Origin: Methylocapsa palsarum
GTDB lineage: Bacteria; Pseudomonadota; Alphaproteobacteria; Rhizobiales; Beijerinckiaceae
Reading direction: 5' to 3'
Length of the DNA: 64,000 nt
Assembly: GCF_900114285.1 (NCBI RefSeq)
Contig: NZ_FOSN01000006.1
Location: 113,501 to 177,500, forward strand
The position numbers and the translations under genes are program-made. Positions 33,069 to 43,426 of this stretch are shown here, piece by piece. The notes beneath the pieces were generated by a model. It did not search any database and was not told where the DNA came from. It worked only from the letters and a program-made list of their open reading frames with translations. Numbering within the stretch: the stretch's first letter is position 1; each line of letters starts with the position of its first letter.

Positions 33069-35719
33069 GTGACACGAAGAACCCCGTTGACCACACTTTG
33101 ACTGTCGCTCCCACCAAGACGCTTTCCCTGAAGCGTCCGGTGGAGTCCGGCATCGTGCGCCAGAGCTTCTCGCATGGCCGCACGAAGGCTGTCGTCGTTG
33201 AAAAGGTCAAGCGCCGCACGGTGACCGGCGAAGCGCATCCGCCTCAGCGCGAAAGCGCGCCTCCCGCCGCCACACCTGCTCCGGTTCCGGCGTCCACGGC
33301 GCGCGCCCAGCCCGCCGCGCCGGCGCGGCCAAGCCCTGGCGCGCAACGGTCATCCTCGGGAGTGATCCTGAGATCCCTGACGGATGAAGAGCGCGACGCC
33401 CGTTCGCGCGCGCTTTCCGGCGCTCGCGAGCGTGAGATCGAGGAGCGCAAGCGCGCCGAGATCGAGGCGAAAGCGCGCGAAGAGCGCGAAGCGGCCGAAG
33501 CCATCGAGCGAGCGGCGGCTGAAGAGCGCAAGCGCGAAGAGGACGTTCGCCGCGCCCAGGATGCGGAGACCAAACGGCGTTCGGAGCAGGAAGCCAAGCG
33601 CCGCCTCGCCGGCGGCGAACCTGCGCCGGCCCCGCCGCCTTCGGCGCGCGCCGCTTCGCCGTTGCGCAAGGACCAGAGCCCTCAATCAGTCGCTCCAGCC
33701 GCGGCGCCGGCGACGCCCGCCGCCGCCCGTCCGGCCGCGGTCGAGGACGAAGAGGCCAAGCGGATCATTCGCCGGCCCGGAATGCCGACCAAGGTCATCG
33801 TTCCGCGCCCGGTCAAGGGCGCCGAGCAGAAGAGCCGCGGCCGCCTGACGGTCGCCAGCGCGACCGGCGAGGAAGATGAGCGCACCCGCTCCATCGCCGC
33901 CTTCCGCCGCCGCACCCAGAGGCTGAAGGGGCACGTCAGCGAAACCAAGGAAAAGCTCGCCCGCGAAGTGATTTTGCCCGAGACGATCACAATCCAGGAA
34001 CTTGCGAACCGGATGTCGGAGCGCGGCGTCGACGTCATCAAATTGATGATGAAGCAGGGGCAGATGGCGAAGATCACCGATGTGATTGACGCCGACACCG
34101 CTCAGCTCATTGCTGAAGAGCTTGGCCATACCGTCAAACGGGTCTCCGAATCCGATGTCGAGGAAGGCCTCTTCGACACCTCCGACGTCGACGAAAATCT
34201 GTCGCCGCGTCCCTCTGTCGTGACGATCATGGGACACGTCGACCACGGCAAGACGTCTCTTCTCGACGCGATCCGTCACGCCAACGTGGTCTCGGGCGAG
34301 GCGGGCGGAATTACGCAGCATATCGGCGCCTACCAGATCGTCGCCCCCGGCGGAGCCAAGGTGACGTTCATCGACACGCCAGGTCACGCGGCCTTCACCG
34401 CCATGCGCGCGCGCGGCGCGAAAGTGACCGATATCGTCGTTCTCGTCGTCGCCGCGGACGATGGCGTCATGCCGCAGACCGCCGAGGCGATCGCTCATGC
34501 GCGCGCCGCCAACGTCCCCATCATCGTGGCGATCAACAAGATCGACAAGCCGGACGCCAAACCCGAACGCGTCCGCAGCGAATTGCTGCAATATGAAGTG
34601 CAGGTCGAATCTCTCGGCGGCGAAACGCTCGAAGTCGAGGTTTCGGCGACAAAGAACATCAATCTCGACAAGCTGCTCGATCTCATCGCCTTGCAGGCGG
34701 AGCTACTCGACCTGAAGGCCGATCCGACGCGTCCGGCGGAAGGCACCGTGATCGAGGCGCGGCTTGACAAGGGCCGCGGCCCCGTCGCGACGGTGCTTGT
34801 CCAGCGCGGCACGCTGAGGCCCGGCGACATCATCGTCGGCGGCTCGCAATGGGGCCGCGTCCGCGCGCTTCTCGATGACCAGGGCGAGGTGACTCCCGAG
34901 GCCAGTCCTTCGACGCCGGTCGAGGTGCTTGGCTTTTCCGGTTCGCCGGAGGCCGGAGATCGTGTCGCCGTCGTCGAAAGCGAAGCCAGGGCGCGCGAGA
35001 TCACGGAATATCGCGAGCGCCAGAAGCGCGACAAGGCCGCCGCGCGAGGCAACTTGGCGCGCGGCTCGCTTGCCGACATGATGAGCCAGCTGAAAACGGC
35101 AGGCCGAAAAGAAATCCCGCTCGTCGTCAAGGGCGACGTTCAGGGCTCGGTCGAGGCGATCCTCGCCACCCTGGAAAAGCTCAATACGGAGGAGGTCGCG
35201 GCGCGCGTCATCCATGCCGGCGTTGGCGGCATCACGGAGTCCGACGTCACGCTGGCGGAAGCCTCCGGCGCGATGGTGATCGGTTTCAACGTCCGCGCGC
35301 ACAAGGAGGCGCGGGCGCTCGCCGAGCAGTCAGGCCTTGAGATCCGCTACTACAACATCATCTATAATCTCGTCGACGACGTGAAGGCGGTGATGTCCGG
35401 CATGCTGTCGCCGACGCTGCGTGAGGAGATGCTCGGCAATGCCGAAATCCTCGAAGTGTTCACGATCTCGAAGGTCGGCAAGGTCGCCGGCTGCAGGGTT
35501 ACCGACGGCACTGTTCAGCGAGGGGCGAACGTGCGGCTTATCCGGGACAACGTCGTTGTTCACGAAGGCAAGCTGTCCACCCTCAAGCGGTTCAAGGACG
35601 AGGTCAAGGATGTGGTCGCCGGTCAGGAATGCGGCATGGCTTTCGAAAATTACCAGGACATGCGCGCTGGCGATGTCATCGAATGCTATCGAATCGAGGA
35701 GATTCAGCGCTCCCTCTGA
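33065..35719 (+). CDS. infB: Translation initiation factor IF-2
   Basis: IF-2 is the GTPase that brings fMet-tRNA to the 30S subunit. The 884 residues start with [14 protein letters not shown] and the IF2 N-terminal segment ([19 protein letters not shown]), followed by a long Ala/Pro/Arg/Glu-rich coiled region (about 60-300). The GTPase domain carries G1 [12 protein letters not shown] (about 390), G3 [12 protein letters not shown] and G4 NKIDKPDA. Domains II-IV follow, with [14 protein letters not shown] and the C-terminal [19 protein letters not shown]. The ATG at 33065 overlaps the previous stop (ATGA). Confidence 0.98.
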   Translation: MSDTKNPVDHTLTVAPTKTLSLKRPVESGIVRQSFSHGRTKAVVVEKVKRRTVTGEAHPPQRESAPPAATPAPVPASTARAQPAAPARPSPGAQRSSSGVILRSLTDEERDARSRALSGAREREIEERKRAEIEAKAREEREAAEAIERAAAEERKREEDVRRAQDAETKRRSEQEAKRRLAGGEPAPAPPPSARAASPLRKDQSPQSVAPAAAPATPAAARPAAVEDEEAKRIIRRPGMPTKVIVPRPVKGAEQKSRGRLTVASATGEEDERTRSIAAFRRRTQRLKGHVSETKEKLAREVILPETITIQELANRMSERGVDVIKLMMKQGQMAKITDVIDADTAQLIAEELGHTVKRVSESDVEEGLFDTSDVDENLSPRPSVVTIMGHVDHGKTSLLDAIRHANVVSGEAGGITQHIGAYQIVAPGGAKVTFIDTPGHAAFTAMRARGAKVTDIVVLVVAADDGVMPQTAEAIAHARAANVPIIVAINKIDKPDAKPERVRSELLQYEVQVESLGGETLEVEVSATKNINLDKLLDLIALQAELLDLKADPTRPAEGTVIEARLDKGRGPVATVLVQRGTLRPGDIIVGGSQWGRVRALLDDQGEVTPEASPSTPVEVLGFSGSPEAGDRVAVVESEARAREITEYRERQKRDKAAARGNLARGSLADMMSQLKTAGRKEIPLVVKGDVQGSVEAILATLEKLNTEEVAARVIHAGVGGITESDVTLAEASGAMVIGFNVRAHKEARALAEQSGLEIRYYNIIYNLVDDVKAVMSGMLSPTLREEMLGNAEILEVFTISKVGKVAGCRVTDGTVQRGANVRLIRDNVVVHEGKLSTLKRFKDEVKDVVAGQECGMAFENYQDMRAGDVIECYRIEEIQRSL

Positions 35720-35824
35720 CCTTGGGCGTTAGAGCGATCGAACCCGGGGCCGCGCATGGCGCGAATCCCGGGGCGCGTTGAAGCAACACCGAAAATAAGC
35801 GCCGGAAGGGTGCTGGAGTTTCTC

Positions 35825-36289
35825 ATGTCCAGAGTTCATCAACGGGGCGGCGAGCCGTCCCAGAGGATGTTGCGCGTCGGCGAACTCATTCGCCACGCCA
35901 TGTCCGACCTTTTGATCCGATCGACGATCAGCGATCCGGTTCTTGAAGGCGAGGTGGTCACCGTGCCTGACGTTCGCATGAGCCCCGACCTCAAGCTCGC
36001 GACTGTCTATGTCATGCCGCTCGGCGGCAAGAACGTCTGCGAGGTCCTGGCCGCCCTCGATCGGCACAAGAATTACCTGCGCGGTGAAATCGCGCGCCGG
36101 ATCAATCTCAAATTCGCCCCCGACGTCCGGTTTAAATCCGATCCGGGCTTTGAGGCCAGCGCCAAGATCGACGCTCTTCTCCGTTTGCCCGAGGTGAAAC
36201 GCGACCTCGAGCCGCATTTGGACGAATCTCGTGCGGATGAATCTCACGCGGGCGAAACTCAAGCGGACAAATCGGAAAAATCAGAATGA
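35825..36289 (+). CDS. rbfA: Ribosome-binding factor A
   Basis: RbfA is a cold-shock and 16S-maturation factor that binds the 5' end of 16S rRNA. The KH-like fold is visible: [39 protein letters not shown] and [15 protein letters not shown] residues [19 protein letters not shown]. The ATG at 35825 (MSRVHQRGG) has GGAG seven bases upstream; the longer frame from 35756 is unlikely. It has 154 residues, with a hydrophilic tail rich in [12 protein letters not shown] after about 130. It overlaps truB by ATGA, so translation is coupled. Confidence 0.95.
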   Translation: MSRVHQRGGEPSQRMLRVGELIRHAMSDLLIRSTISDPVLEGEVVTVPDVRMSPDLKLATVYVMPLGGKNVCEVLAALDRHKNYLRGEIARRINLKFAPDVRFKSDPGFEASAKIDALLRLPEVKRDLEPHLDESRADESHAGETQADKSEKSE

Positions 36290-37188
36290 ACGCGCCGGTC
36301 TCCACCCGCAGATGCGTCGACGGCTGGGTCGTTCTTGACAAGCCGATCGGGATGACGTCGACGAGCGCCGTGTCCCGGCTGAAGCACATCTTCAGCGCCA
36401 AGAAAGCGGGGCATGCGGGCACGCTCGATCCTCTCGCCTCGGGCATTCTCCCGGTGGCGTTCGGAGAGGCCACCAAGACGGTCCCCTTCGTTCAGGACGG
36501 AGAAAAAGCTTACCGATTCACGGTCCGCTGGGGAGCCGAGACCAATACCGACGACGCCGACGGAACGATCACGGCGCAATCCGATCGTCGCCCCGCCGAA
36601 GCCGAGATCCTCGCGCTGCTGCCGGGGTTTGTCGGGACGATTCAGCAAAAGCCGCCGGCTTTTTCGGCGATCAAGATCAATGGCGAGCGCGCCTACGATC
36701 TTGCGCGGGATGGGGAAACGCCGGATCTGGCCTTCCGTCCTGTCACGATCCATACGCTCGACCTGATCCGCAGCGATGAGGATCAGTCTGTTTTCGAGGC
36801 CACCTGCGGCAAGGGCACCTATGTGCGCGCGATCGCCCGGGACCTTGGGCGGACTCTAGGGTGTTATGGCCACGTCACGGCCCTCCGGCGCACCCGCGTC
36901 GGCCCGTTCCGCGAAGCGGATATGGTGACCCTAACGGAGCTGACGGAGGGCGTGTTCGATGGCCGGGCGATGCGCCGGGTCGAGGCGGGCCTCGGCGAAA
37001 TGGCGCGCATCGCCGTGGACAGGGACGCGGCGGCGAGACTCCGGCGCGGCCAGCCCGTGCTTTTGCGAGGCGCGGATGCGCCCGCGGACGGGTCCGCCTA
37101 CGCCGCGTGCGGCGGAGTCGTCATCGCCGTCGGCGCCATCGAGAACGGTGAACTGGTGCCGGCCCGCGTCTTCAACCTGCCTTTTTAG
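36286..37188 (+). CDS. truB: tRNA pseudouridine(55) synthase TruB
   Basis: TruB makes pseudouridine 55 in the T-loop of all tRNAs. The catalytic motif [20 protein letters not shown] (about 42-61) holds the aspartate. [14 protein letters not shown] (about 13-26) is the N-terminal motif, and [19 protein letters not shown] and [12 protein letters not shown] are the other family motifs. A PUA-like C-terminal segment (about 245-300) is present. The 300 residues are standard. It is the last gene of the rimP operon; a hairpin with TCTTTTT follows 12 bp after its stop. Confidence 0.97.
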   Translation: MNAPVSTRRCVDGWVVLDKPIGMTSTSAVSRLKHIFSAKKAGHAGTLDPLASGILPVAFGEATKTVPFVQDGEKAYRFTVRWGAETNTDDADGTITAQSDRRPAEAEILALLPGFVGTIQQKPPAFSAIKINGERAYDLARDGETPDLAFRPVTIHTLDLIRSDEDQSVFEATCGKGTYVRAIARDLGRTLGCYGHVTALRRTRVGPFREADMVTLTELTEGVFDGRAMRRVEAGLGEMARIAVDRDAAARLRRGQPVLLRGADAPADGSAYAACGGVVIAVGAIENGELVPARVFNLPF

Positions 37189-37200
37189 CGGCTGGCTCCG

Positions 37201-37222
37201 GGCGAGGGCTTCGCCTCTTTTT
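37201..37222 (+). terminator. Intrinsic terminator after truB
   Basis: Stem GGCGA-GGGCT-TCGCC followed directly by TCTTTTT, 12 bp after the truB stop. The stem is short (5 bp) but the U-tract is good. It would end the rimP-truB operon before the glycosyltransferase gene. Confidence 0.6.
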
Positions 37223-37303
37223 GGAGGGGCGGCGGCTGGAGGGGCTCACGTTTGAGGCAAGGGCCGCCTGTTATTTCTGCACGCTCAATTCAGGAGCGGC
37301 GCA

Positions 37304-40300
37304 GTGACGACCATGGCTTTGACGCAACGTGAGACCAACACCACGGCGCGCCCCGAGGATCCGAGTCGCGCGGCGGAGATCCAGCAGGACCTCGCCAACG
37401 CGCTCGAATATTATCGCGCCGGCCGCTACGGCGAAGCCCATCGCCTTTATGCCGATGTCCTCGCGGCGCAGCCGGATCATTTCCTTTGTCTTCATCATCT
37501 GGGGCTGATTGCGCACCAGCGCGGAGACCATGAGTCCGCGGCGCGGCTTGTCGCGCGGGCGGTCGCAGCCAAGCCCGATTATGTCGAAGCGCTTTCCAAT
37601 CTCGGCGCCATTTTCCGGGCTTTGCGCAGACCGGATGATTCCATCGCCGCGACACGGCGGGCGATCGACCTCGACCCGAATTGCGCGCAGGCCTATTCAA
37701 ATCTGGGCAATGCGTTCGAGGACCAGGGTTTGTTGGGCGACGCGCTCGACGCCTACCGGCGGGCCGCCGCCCTCAATCCGCGGTTCGTCGAGGCGCACGC
37801 CAACGCCGCCAATGTATTGCGCAAGCTGAATCGGCCGCAGGAAGCGGTCGCCGTCTGCGAGGCGATCATATCGCAACGGCCGGACGCGCCCGAGCCCTAT
37901 TTCAATCTCGGCAATGTGCTCCGGGAGCTTTGCCGGCCGGGTCCGGCGATCGAGGCGTATCGGCGCGCGATCGCGCTGCGGCCGGATTTCGCGGAGGTCT
38001 ACGTCAACCTTGGAAACGCGTTGCAGGACGAGGAGTACGAAGAGGCTAGCGCGGCGTATCGGGAAGCGATCGCGCTGCGTCCGGCAATGGCGGAAGCCCA
38101 CGCCAACCTTGGCGCCGCGCTCGAGAACCTTGGTCGTCTCGGCGAGGCGATCGATTGCTTCGCCGCCGCCGTCAAGCTTGATCCGGAGATGCTTCCGATC
38201 AGAGTCTGGCTGCAACATAAACGGCGCCTCGTCTGCGACTGGGACGGGATCAAAAACGAAGAAGCCGAACTGAGCGCCCTCATCGCGCAAAATTGCGAGG
38301 GCGTGCATCCTTTCGCCGTCTTGAGCATGGCGACGACCGCCGCTGATCAGCTTCAGATCTGCCGCTCGCACGCGGCGGCCGTTTCGACAAGGCTTGAACA
38401 TTTTACGCCCGCGAGGGAGGTTTACGAGGGCGGCCGGAAGCTCCGGATCGGTTATCTTTCCTCCGACTTCTGCCGCCATGCGACCGCGCTTCTCATGGCC
38501 GAACTTTTCGAGCGTCACGACAAGACCCGTTTCGAGATCATCGCCTATTCGCATGGGCCGGACGATTTCAGCGCGCTGGGGGCGCGACTGCGCGCGGCTT
38601 TCGACGAGTTTGTCGATGTGAGAGCGCTCTCGGACGATGCGGCCGCTGCGCGCATCCATGCGGACAGGATCGACGTCCTCATCGAATTGAAAGGTTACAC
38701 GAAGGGCGCGCGCACCGGGATTTCGGCGAGGCGGCCAGCGCCGGTACAGGTCAACTTTCTCGGCTTTCCGGGGACGATGGGCGCGACTTTCATCGACTAC
38801 ATCATCGCCGATCCTTTTGTCCTGCCCTTCGACCAGCAGGAGTTTTTCAGCGAAAAGATCGCGCATCTGCCGCATTGCTATCAGCCAAACGACACGCAGC
38901 GGGTGATCTCCGAATTGACGCCGACGCGCGCGGCCTGCGGTCTGCCCGAACATGGCTTCGTGTTCTGCTCGTTCAACAACACCTACAAGATCACGCCGGA
39001 TTTCTTCGACATCTGGATGAGGCTCCTGGCCAACATTCCGGGGAGCGTCCTCTGGCTGCTCGACGCCAATGCGCTCGTCAAAGACAACCTTCGCAAGGAA
39101 GCGGCCCGCCGCGGGCTCGATCCGGACCGGCTCGTTTTTGCGCCGAAGCAGGCCTCGCCCGAGCATCTTGCGCGTCACCGCCTGGCGGACCTGTTTCTCG
39201 ACACATCGCCCTACAATGCGCATACGACGGCGAGCGACGCTTTATGGGCCGGCCTGCCGCTGCTGACCTATGCGGGCGAGACATTTGCCGGGCGCGTCGC
39301 CGGAAGTCTGTTGCGCGCCGTCGGATTGCCGGAACTGGTGACGGATTCGCCCGCCGCCTATGAAGCCATGGCGCTGCGTCTCGCCAGCGCGCCGGGGCTT
39401 TTACAGACATTCCGGCATCGGCTACTTGGCAATTTGAGGCGAACACCGCTCTTCGATATTGAGGCCTACACGCGTCATCTCGAGGCGGCGTTGACGCAGA
39501 TGTGGGAGACCTGGGCGAACGGCGGCGAGCCCCGCGCCTTCGCTGTCGCGCCATCCCCTGGAGCGCCGGCGCGGCATACGGAGCCGCGACGGATCGAGCG
39601 CATCGATTATCCGGCCTGTCCGCTCTGCGAAAGCCGCGATATTCCGCTTGTGCTCGGCGCCGATTGCACGGCCCACGCGCTCTATCAGCCATCGCTGCCG
39701 CCGGTCATGAACTGGCGCGAATGCGGGGCTTGCGGCCATGTCTTTACGCAGGGCTATTTTGGTCCCGAGGCCGCAGCGTTGATTTTCGAAAAGATCCACC
39801 CCAATCAGACCGTCGGACACGACATGGAGCGCCAGCGCCCGGTGTCGGGCCGGATGGTCGAGCGCATCGCCCGCCATGTTCCCCGCGGCCGTTGGCTCGA
39901 TGTCGGCTTCGGCAACTGCTCGCTGCTGTTCACGGCCGAGGAATGGGGTTATCAGCCGGTTGGCCTTGATCTCCGCGCGGCGAATGTCGAAACCCTGAAC
40001 CGCCTCGGTCTCGAGGCGCATTGCGTTTCGATCGAGGATCTCGATCACGCCGGACGTTACGACGTCATCAGCATGGCTGATGTGCTCGAACACCTGCCCT
40101 TTCCCAAACGAGGGCTTGCCGCCGCCTATCGCCTGTTGCGGCCGCGCGGAGCGCTGTTTTTGTCGATGCCAAACATGGAGAATATGGTTTGGCGCCTGTT
40201 GCACTCCAACAAGGTCAATCCCTATTGGGGAGAAATAGAGCATTACCACAATTTCACCCGCAGGCGGCTCTACGCGCTTCTGGACGCGCACGGGTTTGAG

Positions 40301-40369
40301 CCGGTGGAATATGGCGTCAGCGAACGCTACCGGCTCTGCATGGAGGTCATCGCGATCAGACGGGAGTAG
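37304..40369 (+). CDS. TPR O-GlcNAc-transferase-like (SPINDLY) glycosyltransferase fused to a methyltransferase
   Basis: A 1021-residue multidomain protein. Residues about 25-300 are seven to eight TPR units (PDYVEALSNLGAIFRALRR, AEVYVNLGNALQDEEYEEA). Residues about 375-735 match the GT41/SPY family: RKLRIGYLSSDFCRHA, IDVLIELKGYTKG, NFLGFPGTMGATFIDYIIAD, VFCSFNNTYKITPD, DLFLDTSPYNAHTTASDAL. After about 765 comes a zinc-ribbon-like CPLCESRD...CGACGHVF, then a class I SAM methyltransferase (about 855-1015): RWLDVGFGNCSLLFTAEEWG, ISMADVLEHLPFPKRGL, LRPRGALFLSMPN. The GTG start has AGGAGCG six bases before it. A single chain that glycosylates, perhaps proteins or envelope glycans, and methylates is inferred. 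Target unknown. Confidence 0.88.
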   Translation: MTTMALTQRETNTTARPEDPSRAAEIQQDLANALEYYRAGRYGEAHRLYADVLAAQPDHFLCLHHLGLIAHQRGDHESAARLVARAVAAKPDYVEALSNLGAIFRALRRPDDSIAATRRAIDLDPNCAQAYSNLGNAFEDQGLLGDALDAYRRAAALNPRFVEAHANAANVLRKLNRPQEAVAVCEAIISQRPDAPEPYFNLGNVLRELCRPGPAIEAYRRAIALRPDFAEVYVNLGNALQDEEYEEASAAYREAIALRPAMAEAHANLGAALENLGRLGEAIDCFAAAVKLDPEMLPIRVWLQHKRRLVCDWDGIKNEEAELSALIAQNCEGVHPFAVLSMATTAADQLQICRSHAAAVSTRLEHFTPAREVYEGGRKLRIGYLSSDFCRHATALLMAELFERHDKTRFEIIAYSHGPDDFSALGARLRAAFDEFVDVRALSDDAAAARIHADRIDVLIELKGYTKGARTGISARRPAPVQVNFLGFPGTMGATFIDYIIADPFVLPFDQQEFFSEKIAHLPHCYQPNDTQRVISELTPTRAACGLPEHGFVFCSFNNTYKITPDFFDIWMRLLANIPGSVLWLLDANALVKDNLRKEAARRGLDPDRLVFAPKQASPEHLARHRLADLFLDTSPYNAHTTASDALWAGLPLLTYAGETFAGRVAGSLLRAVGLPELVTDSPAAYEAMALRLASAPGLLQTFRHRLLGNLRRTPLFDIEAYTRHLEAALTQMWETWANGGEPRAFAVAPSPGAPARHTEPRRIERIDYPACPLCESRDIPLVLGADCTAHALYQPSLPPVMNWRECGACGHVFTQGYFGPEAAALIFEKIHPNQTVGHDMERQRPVSGRMVERIARHVPRGRWLDVGFGNCSLLFTAEEWGYQPVGLDLRAANVETLNRLGLEAHCVSIEDLDHAGRYDVISMADVLEHLPFPKRGLAAAYRLLRPRGALFLSMPNMENMVWRLLHSNKVNPYWGEIEHYHNFTRRRLYALLDAHGFEPVEYGVSERYRLCMEVIAIRRE

Positions 40370-40400
40370 AAGTCTTCAGTCTGCTTCAGGCGGTTGATTT

Positions 40401-40492
40401 AGAGCGGAGCGTCTCAGTTTGATCGATGAGACTATCCTCAAGGTTTTCAAACTGGAGCGATTTCTGATCGATCGCGATCGGAAAGCGCTCTA
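40401..40492 (+). repeat. Dispersed two-hairpin element, copy D (degenerate)
   Basis: M2 is recognisable (40455-40492: GGAGCGATTTCTGATCGATC then GCGATCGGAAAGCGCTC) but its hairpin tip is deleted. The M1 part is replaced by an unrelated hairpin region (GTCTC...GAGAC around 40411-40432). The last bases CTA are the reverse complement of the TAG stop codon of the Rrf2 gene. It lies between convergent genes. Confidence 0.7.
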
Positions 40493-40939
40493 TATCGTGA
40501 AATCTGGACCGAACGCGGTTTCGTCCAGCAATTTAAGTTCTTCCGCTCGCTGGCAGATATCGTCGATCGTGATGCGTTCGAGTTCCTTCAGAAATGCGGC
40601 GGCGGCCGTTTCGACCATCGGGGCGATGACATGCGCGACCATCCGGCAGTCTGCTTCCTCGCCGGGTTCGTCTTCGCCGCCATCGAGGACGGCCCGCAGC
40701 ACCGCCGCCGCCGTGATCCTGCGCCGTTCGCGCGCGAGTTCGTAGCCGCCTCGCGGGCCGCGCACTCCCTTTAAAATATTGGCGCGGACCAGCGCCTGCA
40801 GCAGCGTTTCAAGCCGGCGGGGTGGCAGTTCGAGCCGGCCTGCGAGCGCCTTGGCGGCGACCGGGAGCGGACGCGCGTAAAGGGCGATATCGAGCACAGC
40901 CGCCAGCGCGAGATGGCCGCGGCGCGAGAGCAGCATCAT
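40490..40939 (-). CDS. Rrf2 family transcriptional regulator
   Basis: A 149-residue winged-helix regulator of the Rrf2 family. [20 protein letters not shown] is the first helix region, [20 protein letters not shown] the recognition helix, and [20 protein letters not shown] the wing. Only two cysteines are present (in EADCRM and DDICQR), not the three spaced cysteines that hold an Fe-S cluster in IscR/NsrR/RirA, so it may sense through another mechanism or none. Its ATG overlaps the dut stop (ATGA), placing it in coaBC-dut-rrf2. The stop lies in repeat copy D. Confidence 0.88.
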   Translation of the reverse strand: MMLLSRRGHLALAAVLDIALYARPLPVAAKALAGRLELPPRRLETLLQALVRANILKGVRGPRGGYELARERRRITAAAVLRAVLDGGEDEPGEEADCRMVAHVIAPMVETAAAAFLKELERITIDDICQRAEELKLLDETAFGPDFTI

Positions 40940-41418
40940 CCTCCGCCTCCCTCGCCGGCCATCTGCCCGGTCGATCCGAACCCCGCCGCCCCCCGCGCGG
41001 TCGCCGTCAGATCGCGCGTCGCGACCAACTCGGCCCGAGACACGGGCGCGACGACAAGTTGCGCGATCCGCGCGCCGCGGACAATGTCGAATGGCGCCTC
41101 GCCGAAATTGATCAAAAGCACCCCGATTTCGCCCCTGTAGTCGGAATCGATCGTCCCCGGAGCGTTCAGCACCGTGATGCCGGACTTGAGCGCCAGTCCC
41201 GACCGTGGCCGGATCTGGGCTTCGTGCGTGCGCGGAAGTTCAATCGCCAGCCCGGTCGGAACAAGGCGTCTTTGGCCGGGGCCGAGAGTGATTCTGGTTC
41301 CCTGAGGCAGCGCGGCGAGGAGATCAAGCGCGGCGGCGCCCTCGCTTTGATATGCGGGCAAGGGCAATCCTTCCCCATGCGGCAGGATCTTCACTGCTAT
41401 GGCGATCGCGACGCTCAT
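40936..41418 (-). CDS. dut: Deoxyuridine 5'-triphosphate nucleotidohydrolase
   Basis: dUTPase hydrolyses dUTP to dUMP, keeping uracil out of DNA and feeding thymidylate synthesis; it is a cytosolic homotrimer. Motifs are intact: AALDLLAAL (1), PRSGLALK (2), [17 protein letters not shown] (3, catalytic Asp), RGARIAQLV (4) and the C-terminal [11 protein letters not shown] (5). The length of 160 residues fits. The ATG at 41418 overlaps the coaBC stop (ATGA) and its stop overlaps the Rrf2 gene, so three genes are translationally coupled. Confidence 0.97.
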   Translation of the reverse strand: MSVAIAIAVKILPHGEGLPLPAYQSEGAAALDLLAALPQGTRITLGPGQRRLVPTGLAIELPRTHEAQIRPRSGLALKSGITVLNAPGTIDSDYRGEIGVLLINFGEAPFDIVRGARIAQLVVAPVSRAELVATRDLTATARGAAGFGSTGQMAGEGGGG

Positions 41419-42674
41419 GTGGCGGCGCCCGGAAGCAGCTTCGAGAGCGCAACAATCAGCCGCTCGCCGATCTCGCCCTTTGTCAATTCCGGCCAGGGGT
41501 CGACGCCCGCGGCGGTGACGACGGCGACCTTGTTTCGCTCACCCCCGAAAGTTCCGGCTTCGGAGCGGACCGAATTGGCGATGATCATGTCGCAGCCTTT
41601 GCGGGCGAGTTTGGCCTTGGCGTTGTCAATCAGGTTTTCAGTCTCGGCGGCGAATCCGACGACAAGCGCGGGACGCCCGCCGCCGCGCCGCGCGACCGCC
41701 GCCAGAATATCGGGGTTTTCCACCAGAGTCAGGGCGGGGCGCTGGTCTGGATCTTTTTTGATCTTCTCGGGCGCGCTTTCTTCAGCGCGCCAGTCGGCGA
41801 CCGCCGCCGCGCCGACAAAGATGTCGGCGGGCAATGCCGCCTCGACAGCCCGGTACATCTCCCTCGCCGTTTCGACATGGATGCAAGATGCTCCCGGAGG
41901 ATCGGGGAGATTGACCGGTCCCGTCACCAGCGTCACCGAAGCGCCCGCGGCCAGTGCGGCTTTGGCTATGGCGTGGCCCTGCTTTCCCGACGAACGGTTG
42001 GCGATATAGCGCACCGGGTCGATCGGCTCATGGGTCGGTCCGGAGGTGACAATGACCCTGCGGCCGGCGAGAAGCCCGGCGGAAGGCGTCCGCCAGACGT
42101 CGGCAGGCAAGGGAAGGGACGTGTCCTGCGAAAGCGCCGCCTCGATCGCCGTGACGATGGCGAGAGGTTCGCTCATCCGGCCGGGGCCGTATTCGCCGCA
42201 GGCCATTTCGCCGTCGTCGGGGCCGACGAACAGGACGCCGTCTCCGCGCAGCGCCGCGATGTTGCGCGCCGTCGCGTTGTGCAGCCACATGCGCAGGTTC
42301 ATCGCTGGCGCGACGAGGATTTTCTTGTCGGTGGCGAGAAGCAGCGTCGAGGCGAGATCATTGGCGAGGCCAGCCGCCATTTTGGCGATGAGGTCAGCTG
42401 TCGCGGGGGCGACGACCACGAGGTCCGCCGCGCGGGACAGTTCGATATGGCCCATTTTGGCTTCTCTGGTCAGCGAAAACAGATCGTCGAACGGCTCCTC
42501 GCCGGTCAGGCTCGCGACCGACAGGGGAGTGACGAACTGCTGCGCCGCAGCGGTCATGACCGCGCGGATCAGGATGTTCCGTTCGCGCAGACGACGGATG
42601 AGATCGAGGGTCTTATAGGCCGCGATGCCGCCGCCGATAATGAGAAGGATGCGTTTTTGCTCTGATCTGCTCAT
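41415..42674 (-). CDS. coaBC: Bifunctional phosphopantothenoylcysteine decarboxylase / phosphopantothenate-cysteine ligase
   Basis: CoaBC performs two steps of coenzyme A synthesis: ligation of cysteine to 4'-phosphopantothenate (CoaB) and FMN-dependent decarboxylation (CoaC). The N-terminal flavoprotein domain shows [46 protein letters not shown] and the CoaC cysteine region [13 protein letters not shown]. The C-terminal CoaB domain shows [20 protein letters not shown] and [10 protein letters not shown]. The ATG at 42674 (MSRSEQKR) gives 419 residues; the open frame to 42716 lacks support. It is first of coaBC-dut-rrf2. Confidence 0.96.
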   Translation of the reverse strand: MSRSEQKRILLIIGGGIAAYKTLDLIRRLRERNILIRAVMTAAAQQFVTPLSVASLTGEEPFDDLFSLTREAKMGHIELSRAADLVVVAPATADLIAKMAAGLANDLASTLLLATDKKILVAPAMNLRMWLHNATARNIAALRGDGVLFVGPDDGEMACGEYGPGRMSEPLAIVTAIEAALSQDTSLPLPADVWRTPSAGLLAGRRVIVTSGPTHEPIDPVRYIANRSSGKQGHAIAKAALAAGASVTLVTGPVNLPDPPGASCIHVETAREMYRAVEAALPADIFVGAAAVADWRAEESAPEKIKKDPDQRPALTLVENPDILAAVARRGGGRPALVVGFAAETENLIDNAKAKLARKGCDMIIANSVRSEAGTFGGERNKVAVVTAAGVDPWPELTKGEIGERLIVALSKLLPGAAT

Positions 42675-42777
42675 GCGCGGCGACCTTTCCCGCCTTGGCC
42701 AGCACGTCGACGGCAACCCCCGGATAAAAGGAGTACAAGCGGGCTTGAGTGTTTGACGCCGCCAAAGGGGCGGCGCT

Positions 42778-42892
42778 AGAGCATATTCCGATCGGAGTGA
42801 ATCAATCCAATCGAGAAGAATATGCTCAAGCTTTTGACTCTGGAGCGATTTCTGATCGATCGCATGACTTCATGCGATCGGAAAGCGCTCTA
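42778..42892 (+). repeat. Dispersed two-hairpin element, copy E (M1-M2)
   Basis: M1 (42778-42829) has perfect arms GAGCATATTC/GAATATGCTC around GATCGGAGTGA/TCAATCCAATC. M2 (42840-42892) has GATCGCATGA-CT-TCATGCGATC within GAGCG/CGCTC. It lies between divergent coaBC and the small gene at 43017. The rest of the 342-bp spacer shows nothing else identifiable. Confidence 0.9.
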
Positions 42893-43016
42893 AGGCTTGA
42901 CCAATGCGTGCGTCGGTTTATGGTCGCGCCGTTTCTGAATTCCCGCCCTATCGCGGCGGGTGTCCTGCCGCCCGCCAACCTGTCGCTAAACCTACCAAGA
43001 AGAGGCTGCGAACCTA

Positions 43017-43316
43017 ATGGTACGAGAATTTCAATATCAAGGGGAAACGTTCAGGGTCAACGCGCACGGCGTTCCAGGCCATGAAGAGGTCTTTATCATT
43101 TATCTCGTCGATGGCGAAGAAATCGAGGAAGCCTCGATCGACCGCATGACCGAGGAGAACGACACCAGCGCGCCGCTGGAGGACATTTGCGTCATGTTGT
43201 GCGACCGCCTGATCGGGGAGCATGACATCGCTTGCGCGTCTCCCGGATCCGGCTTCGCCTGGGTCGAGGGCAAGGTTCGCGCCGGCGTTCACAGCGGCGT
43301 TCAGGATCTTCATTGA
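43017..43316 (+). CDS. Conserved hypothetical protein
   Basis: A 99-residue acidic soluble protein of unknown function, starting MVREFQYQGETFRVNAHG. It has a beta-rich N-terminal half (EVFIIYLVDGEEIEE) and a C-terminal half with EDICVMLCDRLIGEHDIAC. No membrane segment or catalytic motif is visible. AGAGG lies about ten bases before the ATG. A strong intrinsic terminator 37 bp after the stop supports it as a real monocistronic gene. It is divergent from coaBC and convergent with ubiB. Confidence 0.7.
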   Translation: MVREFQYQGETFRVNAHGVPGHEEVFIIYLVDGEEIEEASIDRMTEENDTSAPLEDICVMLCDRLIGEHDIACASPGSGFAWVEGKVRAGVHSGVQDLH

Positions 43317-43352
43317 CCGTCTGAAATCTCGGTTGATTTCCGAAGCTTTAGT

Positions 43353-43388
43353 CAATGGCGGGTCAAGGGGCCCGCCATTGGCGTTTTT
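43353..43388 (+). terminator. Intrinsic terminator after the gene at 43017
   Basis: Perfect 10-bp stem CAATGGCGGG / CCCGCCATTG with an 8-base loop (TCAAGGGG), followed by GCGTTTTT. It lies between the convergent hypothetical gene and ubiB and reads as a terminator on the plus strand. Confidence 0.85.
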
Positions 43389-43426
43389 AGCGAAGGCGCG
43401 GCGACCGCGAAATTTCGACGCGATCA

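Noticed and set aside
40490..40939. Assigning the Rrf2 protein as IscR, NsrR or RirA
   Set aside because: It lacks the three spaced cysteines needed for an Fe-S cluster and no iron or nitric-oxide genes are nearby.
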